Assembly (NCBI GenBank): GCA_003427395.1
Contig: BFEA01000013.1
Coordinates: forward strand, 3,222,412 to 3,242,650
Reading direction: 5' to 3'
Source of the DNA: Chara braunii
Taxonomy: Eukaryota; Streptophyta; Charophyceae; Charales; Characeae
Length of the DNA stretch: 20,239 nucleotides
Shown: piece by piece, positions 1-6,947 of the stretch
Layout: each line of letters begins with the position of its first letter
Numbering within the stretch: position 1 is the first letter of the stretch
The notes under the pieces: model-generated
Database searches by the model: none
The model's input: only the letters and a program-made list of their open reading frames with translations
Told to the model about the DNA's origin: nothing
Made by a program: the position numbers and the translations under genes

Positions 1-20
1 TATGGCGGTTACGAAGGACT

Positions 21-63
21 TTGATTTTCTTTGATTTTTGCAGAGAAAATCAAAGAAAATCAA
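21..63. repeat. Perfect 18-bp inverted repeat (hairpin)
   Basis: The arm TTGATTTTCTTTGATTTT at 21-38 is exactly complementary to 46-63, with a 7-nt loop. Each arm is itself a near-duplication of TTGATTTT. An 18-bp perfect arm pair is not expected by chance at this spacing. Confidence 0.9.
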
Positions 64-123
64 GGCCTCTTGCAACCGGAATAAAACGGAATACAAGCAT
101 GAGGAGAAACACATGTTTTAGGA

Positions 124-153
124 GCATCCGGAGCCAAAATCAAGGCCGGATGC
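124..153. repeat. 8-bp inverted repeat
   Basis: GCATCCGG at 124-131 pairs perfectly with CCGGATGC at 146-153 across a 14-nt loop. Confidence 0.75.
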
Positions 154-244
154 ACTTGGGAATTGGCTGTTTTTTTTTCTTTTGAGTAGGGGCTAGTTGT
201 GGGGGATTGGGGCCAACACAAGGAATAATTGTGCAAGCAAACGG

Positions 245-280
245 CACCGTCTACCGTCAAGATCGAGGATCTAGACGGTG
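245..280. repeat. 9-bp inverted repeat
   Basis: CACCGTCTA at 245-253 pairs perfectly with TAGACGGTG at 272-280 across an 18-nt loop. Confidence 0.8.
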
Positions 281-294
281 GAAAATATTAGCGT

Positions 295-314
295 CACTAG
301 TGCAAACACTAGTG
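295..314. repeat. Doubled palindrome CACTAGTG
   Basis: The 8-bp palindrome CACTAGTG occurs at 295-302 and again at 307-314, separated by four bases. It could be a paired dimeric protein site or a cruciform. No factor can be named from the sequence. Confidence 0.75.
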
Positions 315-591
315 CGAGCAAGTGGGAGAGCCATGGGAAAAAGAAAAGTGAAATAAGGATGTTGGGAAGGCTGCCCAACAGTCCGGGATATCTCGAACTC
401 GCAAGGCATAAGAAAATAGAGCCTTGAGAGGCTCAACATGAAAAAAAGGCTGCCCTTAGAAAATCGGAGCAAAAGGGGCTCAAAATTGGGCAAAGAGGAG
501 CAAAATGGAGCCCCCTAGGAGCATGGGGGTGCCATTATTGGAATCTGAGATGTAACGGCCATGTAACAACCATGAACTTGGCCTTGAATGA

Positions 592-603
592 GGCCCTAGG
601 GCC
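592..603. repeat. 12-bp perfect palindrome
   Basis: GGCCCTAGGGCC at 592-603 is its own reverse complement. Confidence 0.85.
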
Positions 604-734
604 TAGAAAGAGGGTGCGCAGCGGTTTGACACTTGTCACAACAGAAATAAAAGAAAAAGAAAGAAAAATAAGGGAAAAAGGAGGGAGAATGAGACAAAAA
701 GGGAGAAAAGAGTGGAGGAGAGTGTACCGGCCTA

Positions 735-769
735 TTGGGACCTGCACAGTAGGGATTGGAAGGTCCCAA
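735..769. repeat. 8-bp inverted repeat
   Basis: TTGGGACC at 735-742 pairs perfectly with GGTCCCAA at 762-769 across 19 nt. Confidence 0.75.
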
Positions 770-894
770 CAGTAACCTCATCCCTCTTAGAACGAGGGAG
801 GGCTTAGGGCCATATCTCAATAAAATCTGAATTAAAAAAGCTAAAAATGAGAGAAAATGCAAAAAGGAAGTGGCCGGTTTTCTTTTGGGCCATG

Positions 895-910
895 GATCTG
901 AAATCAGATC
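895..910. repeat. Tight 7-bp inverted repeat
   Basis: GATCTGA at 895-901 and TCAGATC at 904-910 flank only two bases. The symmetry continues imperfectly outwards into CCATG on the left and CATGG on the right. Confidence 0.75.
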
Positions 911-1130
911 TCATGGTAGAGAAGAACTAGCCCATTTTTGTGGGCCAGCTCAAAACGGCTAGCTCCGGAATGAGGTGGCAGCCCAAAATGGAAAGAAGCA
1001 AAAGAGGGAAAAGGCCAAAACTGTGCATTTGGCCCAAAAAAAGAACCAGATGCACCAAAAATTGAAAAATTGGACTCAGGGGCTCAAAATTGAAGCAAGG
1101 GCTACTAGAGGGTAGCTCGGATTATTGCTG

Positions 1131-1157
1131 GCCTTGGATCTCAGCCAGATCCAAGGC
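1131..1157. repeat. Perfect 11-bp hairpin
   Basis: GCCTTGGATCT at 1131-1141 pairs perfectly with AGATCCAAGGC at 1147-1157 around a 5-nt loop. It is compact and GC-balanced, so it would fold stably as DNA cruciform or RNA. Confidence 0.9.
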
Positions 1158-1312
1158 TGAAAATGTGCTGCCATATGGAAAAATGCTCCGGCTTACTCAA
1201 AAGAGGCCGAAACTTGAAAAAAATCGAGAAAAAGGCCCACAAGGCCTTTTCCTTTCAAGTATTGTTGCCCCTTAAGAGAGCAGGTTAACCGAGCACCCAT
1301 TTTTGAGGCCCA

Positions 1313-1320
1313 TATATAAG
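1313..1320 (+). promoter_or_regulatory. TATA-like box, array copy 1
   Basis: TATATAAG lies in the first array unit, preceded by a short GC-containing flank and followed by a CA-rich stretch, as in many plant and retroelement core promoters. Function is inferred only. Confidence 0.4.
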
Positions 1321-1711
1321 AAAACCAAACAACCATTTTAACAACACTTCACACCAATCTATAGAGTGCACTTCTCACGACCCCATCACAGAAAAAAAAC
1401 CTAAAAAAAGCAATTAAAAACATATAAAACAGCAAGCCAAAGGTGCATTTCCATGAAATTTGGCCAAAAAAAAACTCAACCAATTTCAGAAATTTCAAAA
1501 ATCTTAACAGCGCAAATTCTAAAACTCCAAATAACCCCAAATTTTATAAATGGCAACCCTATCAAAATGCATATATAGCAAAATTTATTCCAAAAAAACA
1601 TGAAATTTTAGTCCAAAACCCTAATTTCAAAAATTTCAGGCCTGAAAACCAGATGCCCCGTTAACCTCTTGTGCGAGAGCAGGTTAACCGAGCACCCATT
1701 TTTCATGCCCA

Positions 1712-1719
1712 TTTATAAG
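1712..1719 (+). promoter_or_regulatory. TATA-like box, array copy 2
   Basis: TTTATAAG occupies the position equivalent to the copy 1 box, about 399 bp on. Confidence 0.35.
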
Positions 1720-2114
1720 AAAACCAGACAACCATTTTAACAACACTTCACACCAATCTATAGAGTGCAATTCTTACGACCCCATCACAGGAAAAAACCC
1801 TAAAAAAAGCAATTAAAAACATATAAAACAGCAAGCCAAAGGTGCATTTCCATGAAATTTGGCCGAAAAAAAACTCGACCAATTTCAGAAATTTCAGAAA
1901 TCTTAACTGCGCAAATTCTAAAACTCCAAATAACCCCAAATTTCATACACGGCAACCCTATCAAAATGCATATATAGCAAAAACTTGAAATCCCAAAAAA
2001 ACATGAAATTTGAGCCCCAAACCCTAATTTCAAAAATTTCAGGCCTGAAAACCAGATGCCCTGTTAACCTCTTGTCCGAGAGCAGGTTAACCGAACACCC
2101 ATTTTTCAGGCTCA

Positions 2115-2122
2115 TTTATAAG
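2115..2122 (+). promoter_or_regulatory. TATA-like box, array copy 3
   Basis: TTTATAAG again, at the equivalent position in the third, truncated unit. Confidence 0.35.
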
Positions 2123-2461
2123 AAAACCAACAGCCATTTTAACAACACTTCACACCAATCTATAGAGTGTACTTCTTACGACCCCATCACAGAAAAAACC
2201 CCTAAAAAAAGCAATTAAAAACATATAAAACAGCAAGCCAAAGGTGCATTTCCATGAAATTTGGCCAAAAAAAAACTCGACCAATTTCAGAAATTTCAGA
2301 AATCTTAACAGTGCAAATTCTAAAACTCCGAATAACCCCAAATTTCATATACGACAACCCAATCAAAATGCATATATAGCAGAAACTTGAAATTCCCTTG
2401 GGCATTAGGACCCTAGGGGGCAACATTTGAGCAATGAAAAGAGGTCGGGGTAGGCTAAGAG

Positions 2462-2494
2462 GCAGTCCGAGTTGGTACCAACCATTTGGACTGC
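2462..2494. repeat. Nested inverted repeat
   Basis: GCAGTCC (2462-2468) pairs with GGACTGC (2488-2494). Inside lies the 12-bp palindrome GTTGGTACCAAC (2471-2482). Confidence 0.8.
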
Positions 2495-2608
2495 ATGTAC
2501 TTGGACAAAATGAGGCCTTGGTACCTCCAGGAGGGTCTAGTGAGGGAATTTTGCCTTGGGGGTACCTCGGTTCACCTCAAGGCTCATGGGGAGGCTCATG
2601 GGCTGGCC

Positions 2609-2649
2609 GGACTGCTGGTTTCAACCTACATAAGTTGAGGATGCAGTCC
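2609..2649. repeat. Inverted repeat using the same 7-mer
   Basis: GGACTGC (2609-2615) pairs with GCAGTCC (2643-2649). It is the same 7-mer pair as at 2462-2494 but in the opposite order. Confidence 0.75.
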
Positions 2650-3055
2650 GCCACTCTCACATTTGCATGAGGAGTGCCCATGCTGCCCAAGTGAGCTCAC
2701 AGGAGCACCTTTGCACTTGGAGTGAGAGGGGAGGAGCCCATGCTAGTGGGAGAGCTTAGAGGAGACTAGGAGGTAGTGGGGAGGACTCTAGAGGATAGTG
2801 ATGGTGGGAGAGACACTTGGGAGGTGATCCGCCATATCCCTCCTGGGTGTAGGAGAGAAGGAGAAGCTAGAGGAGCCCCATTAGCCCTCCGAGAGGGGAG
2901 GACTCCATAGCCATAGCTGGGGGAGCTTGCCATAGCCTGAGAGAAAGCAAGGGAGGAAGAGAGAAGGGCTTGGAGAAGAAGGAAGCCATAGCCAAGAGGG
3001 GGTTGTGCAAGAAGAAGAAGCTTCATCAAGAGGACACCAACATCAAGGAATCAAC

Positions 3056-3064
3056 AAGGTGAGT
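3056..3064 (+). promoter_or_regulatory. Splice-donor-like site
   Basis: AAG|GTGAGT closely matches the eukaryotic 5' splice-site consensus. It sits where the purine-rich leader ends. No matching acceptor or downstream exon could be identified, so this is only a candidate. Confidence 0.25.
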
Positions 3065-3766
3065 GGTGGCTAGAAATGCCTTGAGCGGGATAAGGGCGAG
3101 AGGAACTGGGCACCGAGAGTGAAAGGGAAGAGGGACGAAGGGGCTATGGGACCCTTGACATAGAGCCAACCCATGGGAACAAATTTTGGCGCTTGAGGAC
3201 TTGGAATGGAAATGAGAGTGCAATCATACCAAGGAAATTGTGATGTTATGTATGCATGCATATGAGGACCCCGAAAGGACTAAGGGGCCTACTTCAATGA
3301 GGAAAATAACAAATTGTGAGATCGATGCGTAGAGGCGAGGGGGAGGACGGCTCCGCCACCCCCCGATGACGCCATATAGTCACATTGCTTAGGGAAATGG
3401 TGCGTGGCCTAAGGATGACGCTTAGCCTACGCACAAGAGAAGAGAAACACTCAAAGAATCCTTGGACTGCCTGCGTATTGGAAGGAGCAATTGCTTGGGA
3501 ACACAACAAAGAAGCAAAAAAAAATCAGCGTTGTCGAACGACCAGTGAGACTAACTACCACCCGGCGTGAGGGCTGAGCTACATCCCCAATATCAAAGCT
3601 CTCTCGCGCGATGGCCCACCCCCATCCATCTCAAAGCACTAGGTGGGGGTGACCTCAGGACGAACGGCTCGCGCCCCGAGCATGAGCGTGGGCGGGTCGA
3701 GCCAACTGGGACCCGCAGTGGGGTCGACTAAGGATCGAAAGTCTACCGAGGTTTGGCTCTACACCG
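3065..3766. other. No recognisable gene
   Basis: Short frames on both strands lack domains, and no repeats of note were seen. One further copy of GGACTGC lies near 3463. Confidence 0.5.
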
Positions 3767-3843
3767 GGCCTAGCGTTCACCCGCTTGTCACCCACCCATT
3801 CGGGTGACCATGGCCTAACATTCACCCGCCCGTCACCCACCCA
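3767..3843. repeat. Two-copy 45-bp direct repeat
   Basis: A 32-bp segment starting GGCCTA and ending GTCACCCACCCA occurs at 3767-3798 and 3812-3843, differing at a few bases. It is part of a larger CCCACC-rich stretch. Confidence 0.8.
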
Positions 3844-3918
3844 GGCTTGCTCGCCTTGACCCACCCTCATCCTACCCATGCTAGCTTATTAAGACCCACA
3901 CCTGACCCAATGCCTCGT

Positions 3919-3952
3919 GGGTGGGGTGGGTGCGGGTGGGTGTGGGTCTGGG
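3919..3952 (+). other. G-quadruplex motif
   Basis: Seven runs of three or more G lie within 34 bases (3919-3921, 3923-3926, 3928-3930, 3934-3936, 3938-3940, 3944-3946, 3950-3952). Loops are of 1 or 3 nt, well within the usual definition of an intramolecular G4. Confidence 0.8.
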
Positions 3953-4431
3953 TACCCGTTGCTCATCTTTGGTGCCTGCTGGTCTGCGTGCCTGTCTGAG
4001 TGCTTGTCGGCTTGAGTGTGTGTGTGACCCGCAAGGGTAGGTTTTGGTCGAGAGGCCATGTCGGGCCGGTGCTTACCGGTGGTCGTGACTTTGAGGGTTG
4101 CAGCGGGGGAAAACACTCAACTAGCGGGGGTAGGCCCATGACAAAAAAACACTCAAGTAATAGGTAGGCCACCACCACTCACATAGTGGTAGAAGTGTCG
4201 GGTACTCGATGCCAAGCAGGAGAAGACAAAAAGTCGGCATTTTTAGAGGCCCAGTAGCGGTAGGCTAGAGGTAGGCCGGTACCAGACGAAGTAGCCTGAG
4301 TCTAGGGGCTGTACGGACAATATCAGAGCCTACAATGATGTTTCCCTCCGAAGGGAGGAGGTACCTGTTGCTAGGAGGCTGCGCGGCCTAGGAAGTCACT
4401 CCCCAAGAGGCAAGTAGGCCGCGATATCTTC
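3953..4431. other. No recognisable gene
   Basis: The stretch is GC-rich and non-coding by appearance. Frames are short and show no family motif. Confidence 0.45.
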
Positions 4432-4454
4432 AGGAGGAGCAAGTAGCTCCTCCT
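4432..4454. repeat. Perfect 9-bp hairpin
   Basis: AGGAGGAGC (4432-4440) pairs with GCTCCTCCT (4446-4454) around a 5-nt loop. Confidence 0.85.
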
Positions 4455-4579
4455 CATTTGCGGTGTGCAAGGATTGGCGACATACTACTGGAGCCAAGCT
4501 GTTGCATACTATAACGGTGCAGACCAGAACAAGAACCGACCTCTCAATAGAAAGTACAAGATAGCATAGCAGAAGACTT

Positions 4580-4590
4580 AGATACCAATG
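4580..4590 (-). promoter_or_regulatory. Possible LTR end and primer binding site
   Basis: Read on the minus strand, a CA dinucleotide (4590-4589) is followed by one base and then TGGTATC (4587-4581), which continues as TAAGT. The classic plant initiator-Met tRNA primer site is TGGTATCAGAGC, so 9 of 12 bases agree. An LTR would then lie at higher coordinates (up to about 4860) with its leader at lower ones. No partner LTR is visible, so this is weak. Confidence 0.25.
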
Positions 4591-4649
4591 ATCCGAACAA
4601 TCAATATTGCAATGCAGCCCTGAACATACATCATCATCATCGTTCCATG

Positions 4650-4676
4650 GTGTGAAAGGGGTCTGGCGTTTCACAC
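4650..4676. repeat. 8-bp inverted repeat
   Basis: GTGTGAAA (4650-4657) pairs perfectly with TTTCACAC (4669-4676) across 11 nt. Confidence 0.75.
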
Positions 4677-4859
4677 AGGAAGACTGCACCAGCCCCAACC
4701 ATACACAAACGAAGAAGAAGGGGGTTAGACGAAGAGGAGGGGAAGATGGGAATGTCGTCAACACCAAGTCTCCGGCACAGGCCCAAATAGTCCCTCGTCA
4801 AAATGTCTGAATCCCAAATGTCGAGTCTGGATCTAATGTCGTCAAGTCTCAAGTCACAA

Positions 4860-4875
4860 CTCTCTCTCTCTCTCT
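4860..4875. repeat. (CT)8 microsatellite
   Basis: An uninterrupted CT run. Confidence 0.95.
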
Positions 4876-4925
4876 GTCGTAGTCTGTTGATCCTGAGAAG
4901 TCAGGTGGTGAGAGGGTGAGAAGAG

Positions 4926-5198
4926 ATGGTGAACTTAGAAGAAGAAGAAGAAGAACTCTCTCTCTCTCTGTGTCCAGTACTAACCTGTGAAGTTGGCGCC
5001 TTGATGCAGGTACCTCGAAGATGGAGCTGGAGCTATGGCGCCACAGGTAAGTACCGCTGGCCTCCGCCAGCCATCTCTCTCGAACGCTACCACTACCAGC
5101 TACTAGCGCCCTGCGCTGAAGACTACTACTACAGCTATGAGCGCCCAGCGCTGAAGACTACTGCTAGTGCTAACTACTACTGCCAGCGCTCCTCCTGA
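4926..5198 (+). CDS. Doubtful 90-aa open frame built on microsatellites
   Basis: The frame starts with an ATG (G at -3, G at +4) and runs 90 codons. Its first part is coded by (GAA)6, giving a short poly-Glu run, and by (CT)7. The rest is rich in Tyr, Ser, Arg and Pro because a 35-bp repeat (5106-5175) is translated through it. A perfect donor-like CAG|GTAAGT lies inside it at 5044-5052, so if transcribed the frame might be spliced. I recognise no family, and composition argues against a conserved protein. It is listed because it is the only ATG frame near candidate splice signals here. Confidence 0.1.
   Translation: MVNLEEEEEELSLSLCPVLTCEVGALMQVPRRWSWSYGATGKYRWPPPAISLERYHYQLLAPCAEDYYYSYERPALKTTASANYYCQRSS
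4938..4969. repeat. (GAA)6 followed by (CT)7
   Basis: Compound microsatellite: GAA units at 4938-4955, then CT units at 4956-4969. Confidence 0.95.
5106..5175. repeat. 35-bp tandem duplication
   Basis: GCGCCC, then GCGCTGAAGACTACT, begins at 5106 and again at 5141. A third CTGAAGACTACT follows at 5215. The unit is degenerate, with further TACTAC triplets around it. Confidence 0.7.
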
Positions 5199-5454
5199 GT
5201 GATGCGGCTGAATCCTGAAGACTACTCGTCCTACTGTCCAACTACCTACCCGTGAAGTGCATGGGAACTTCCTATGTACTACTCGGGTGCCTCCTGACTG
5301 CAGGCGAGGCAGTCCAGGAGGCTGCTCTTGCCAATGCCGAAGGGAGGCAGGGGCTGCTGCTGCAGCTCCTGCTTGAGCTGTCATGGGGAACAGGCCAGAA
5401 ATAGCCTGTTCCCGAAACCCTGTTTTTGTGCCTGAGTCTTAGGGTAGGTCGAAC

Positions 5455-5660
5455 ACAATGCGGGCCTGAAAATGGCCCTCCGTTTCAGGCTGAAAAGCCT
5501 CTGGGCCTGAAAGGCCCAGAAATAGGCTGAAAACGGAATAGGGCCTGCAGGCCCTCCTTTTTCAGTTTCAGGCTGAAACGACTGGGGCCTGTAAGCCCTA
5601 TTTTCTAGGCTTTTAGGCTGAAAGTGCGGGACGGGCCCTGCAGGCCCGTGTGGCTACGCA
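5455..5660. repeat. GGCCTGAAA / TTTCAGGC-rich patch
   Basis: Many copies of GGCCTGAAA-like and reverse-complement TTTCAGGC-like words alternate, giving overlapping inverted repeats. They include the perfect 14-bp palindrome GGGCCTGCAGGCCC (5541-5554) and a near-copy at 5633-5648. The core resembles the TTTCAGGCCTGAAA palindrome of the tandem array. No coding signal was seen. Confidence 0.6.
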
Positions 5661-6094
5661 GTATGCCACACAAGCGCTGGACTTGCAGCGCTGCCTGGAG
5701 GAGGAGAGCAGCTGGGCGCTCAGCTTGGCTATGGCGAGCAGCCCAGCCTGAGGAGGGGGAAGCAGGGGGCGAAGGAGGAGAGTGGCAAGGTACCTACCTG
5801 GCTATGGCGGACACCATCTTCATCACCTTGATAGGTGCTGCATCTGGAAGGTCCTGGTTAAGGTAGTGCCGCACCAAGGAAGATCGAGGCAGAGTCAGGC
5901 ATGGCGGCACCAGGAGAAGCGACATAGCTGCTTTGTGTTGTCCTTTGGACAGGAGGGCAGAGCCCTTAGTAGTCCGCCATAGCCTAGGCATGTGAGAGGA
6001 GGAAGAAGGGGAAAACCATGGCTATGGTGGACCTGTTGTTGTGTCAGCAGTAAGAGAGAACTTCGGATATTAATTCTGGTTCATCCACTCGTTG
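5661..6094. other. No recognisable gene
   Basis: Small frames are present without family motifs. The word GGCTATGG recurs (near 5727, 5802 and 6018), which suggests decayed short repeats. Confidence 0.4.
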
Positions 6095-6106
6095 TTATTA
6101 TTATTA
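6095..6106. repeat. (TTA)4 microsatellite
   Basis: A short TTA run flanked by GTT units. Confidence 0.85.
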
Positions 6107-6196
6107 TTGGGAAGAAGAATAAGATTGGTGAAGTCAAGGAGAAAGTGGGAGGTGGAGAGAGAAGGGGGATTTGTCATTGGTCTTGCTGGTGTACAT

Positions 6197-6223
6197 CTTC
6201 TTCTTCTTCTTCTTCTTCTTCTT
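6197..6223. repeat. (CTT)9 microsatellite
   Basis: An uninterrupted CTT run. It produces a spurious poly-Ser frame on the plus strand and poly-Lys on the minus. Confidence 0.95.
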
Positions 6224-6437
6224 AGTGCTTTCATTTCCTTCGCAATTGGGTGGCATTATCTTTCCTTGTGAATTTGCACTTTGGAAATGACCAGGATCGT
6301 AACAGTTTGTAAAAAAATACAGTATGATGGCAAGCCCCTTGACCGATCTAACCCGCCTTGACACCCCTTGGGAGTGGACAGATGACGGCGACTGTGTTTT
6401 CAGAAGGCTGAACTACACTTTGACACATCATGAAGTC

Positions 6438-6701
6438 CTTAAACCACAAGTACACCGCCCAGGCACACTCTAGAGTCGAAAATGAGTCATCCCTAAAAGT
6501 TGGGGACTCACCCCAGGCCGGTGCTGGGGTCGGGCGGAATGTTTTTTCTGTCCCGTGTGGCACCAGTGCCAACCTTGATGCGTGGGACAAGAAATGATTT
6601 CCACCCGGCCCAAGGCCCACCATGGGTCGAGTCCCCTAACTTTTAGGAATGACTCATTTTCGACTCTAAGGTTTGCCTGGGCGGTGTTCTTGTGGTTTAA
6701 G
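6438..6701. repeat. Long fold-back (inverted repeat) with TTAA at both ends
   Basis: The left arm (6438-6540) is the reverse complement of the right arm (6598-6701). Over the outer 63 bases I count five mismatches, so about 92% identity. Similarity continues imperfectly almost to the centre (around 6570), so the whole 264 bp could fold as one hairpin. The outer ends read CTTAAACCACAAG and CTTGTGGTTTAAG, placing a TTAA at 6439-6442 and 6697-6700. This is compatible with a TTAA-targeting MITE or a fold-back element. The right end abuts retroelement 3. No transposase is present. Alternatives are a small-RNA-producing inverted duplication or a rearranged piece of retroelement. Confidence 0.85.
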
Positions 6702-6947
6702 ATCCCAGGTCCTGACAAGACATTTGTCTTAACAACCGATGCAAGCCAATATGGGCCACTGGTAAGGGATTTGGGTTTACCAAAGTCCATAGTCAGCGAC
6801 ACAGATGTCAGATTTACTAGCGAGGTATGGAAAGAAACCGCAGAGCAAAAGGGTTCCCAGTTCCAAATGACATCTAGGAACCACCCAGAGACTAATGAGC
6901 AAGCGGAACAGATGAACCGCGTGTTACAGCACCTGCTGGAGGACTGA
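6702..6947 (+). pseudogene. pol: RNase H start fused to integrase core (pol fragment)
   Basis: The frame reads PDKTFVLTTDASQYG, the usual entry to a Ty3/gypsy RNase H including its first catalytic Asp. It jumps without a frame change to LVRDLGLPKSIVSDTDVRF, the second catalytic Asp region of integrase. It then runs through HPETNEQAEQMNR, which holds the third catalytic residue (Glu; the usual NGQ reads NEQ). Everything between, including the integrase zinc finger and the first Asp, is deleted, so no activity is possible. The reading frame begins upstream inside the fold-back (ATG at 6582), but that part is not retroelement protein. It ends at a TGA (6945-6947) after HLLED. The family continues one frame over. 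Confidence 0.85.

Larger units (their letters stand above)
1..1276. other. Non-coding, palindrome-dense stretch
   Basis: No open frame here shows a recognisable domain; those present are short and biased in composition. What the stretch does hold is about eleven short perfect inverted repeats or palindromes, the best listed separately. Smaller ones are 361-366/374-379 (GTTGGG/CCCAAC), 419-423/430-434 (GAGCC/GGCTC) and 1013-1019/1028-1034 (GGCCAAA/TTTGGCC). The identity of the stretch is unknown. It could be an LTR, a non-autonomous element or intergenic repeat. It sits directly upstream of the tandem array. Confidence 0.6.
1277..2397. repeat. Tandem array, 2.8 copies of a ~400 bp AT-rich unit
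   Basis: Three head-to-tail copies start at about 1277, 1676 and 2079. The landmark CAGGTTAACC lies at 1281, 1680 and 2083, giving periods of 399 and 403 bp. The copies look about 95% identical by eye. The third breaks off at about 2397. Each unit has a TATA-like box, a run reading CAACACTTCACACCAATC, and A-rich tracts. Copies 1 and 2 end in the 14-bp palindrome TTTCAGGCCTGAAA (1634-1647, 2037-2050). At both unit junctions GTTAACCT faces AGGTTAAC (1660-1667/1681-1688 and 2063-2070/2084-2091). A 63-codon frame on the minus strand is open in all three copies, but shows no clear sign of being a gene. The array could be a satellite or a duplicated promoter/LTR segment. Confidence 0.92.
2398..3055. 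other. Non-coding: nested inverted repeats, then purine-rich tract
   Basis: No protein domain is visible. From 2462 to 2649 the 7-mer GCAGTCC and its complement occur four times as two inverted pairs (2462-2468/2488-2494 and 2609-2615/2643-2649). The first pair encloses the 12-bp palindrome GTTGGTACCAAC (2471-2482). GTGAGCTCAC at 2691-2700 is another palindrome, and an 11-mer GGCTCATGGGG-type direct repeat begins at 2581. From about 2720 to 3055 the plus strand is strongly purine-rich (GAGGAG, GGGAGA), which leaves long meaningless open frames on the minus strand. This could be a transcribed leader or the U5/leader of an unrecognised element. Confidence 0.5.

Noticed and set aside
1-1276. Helitron end
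   Set aside because: Hairpins are abundant, but none was seen in the required position just before a CTRR end, and no Rep/helicase coding is present.
1349-2341. A 63-codon minus-strand frame repeated three times in the tandem array
   Set aside because: It is open in all copies because the copies are nearly identical. Several of the few differences change amino acids (for example L/Q, S/I, A/T), so there is no clear sign of selection, and composition is Phe/Leu-rich from A-tracts.
1277-2397. CRISPR array or phage-type repeat
   Set aside because: Units are about 400 bp, contiguous and without unique spacers, in clearly eukaryotic DNA.
4396-4767. 123-codon minus-strand open frame
   Set aside because: It is hydrophobic but has no family pattern, and it crosses the putative LTR end and two hairpins. 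An untranslated leader is more likely.
6470-6802. 110-codon minus-strand open frame
   Set aside because: It is generated by the fold-back repeat and antisense to the RNase H/integrase fragment.
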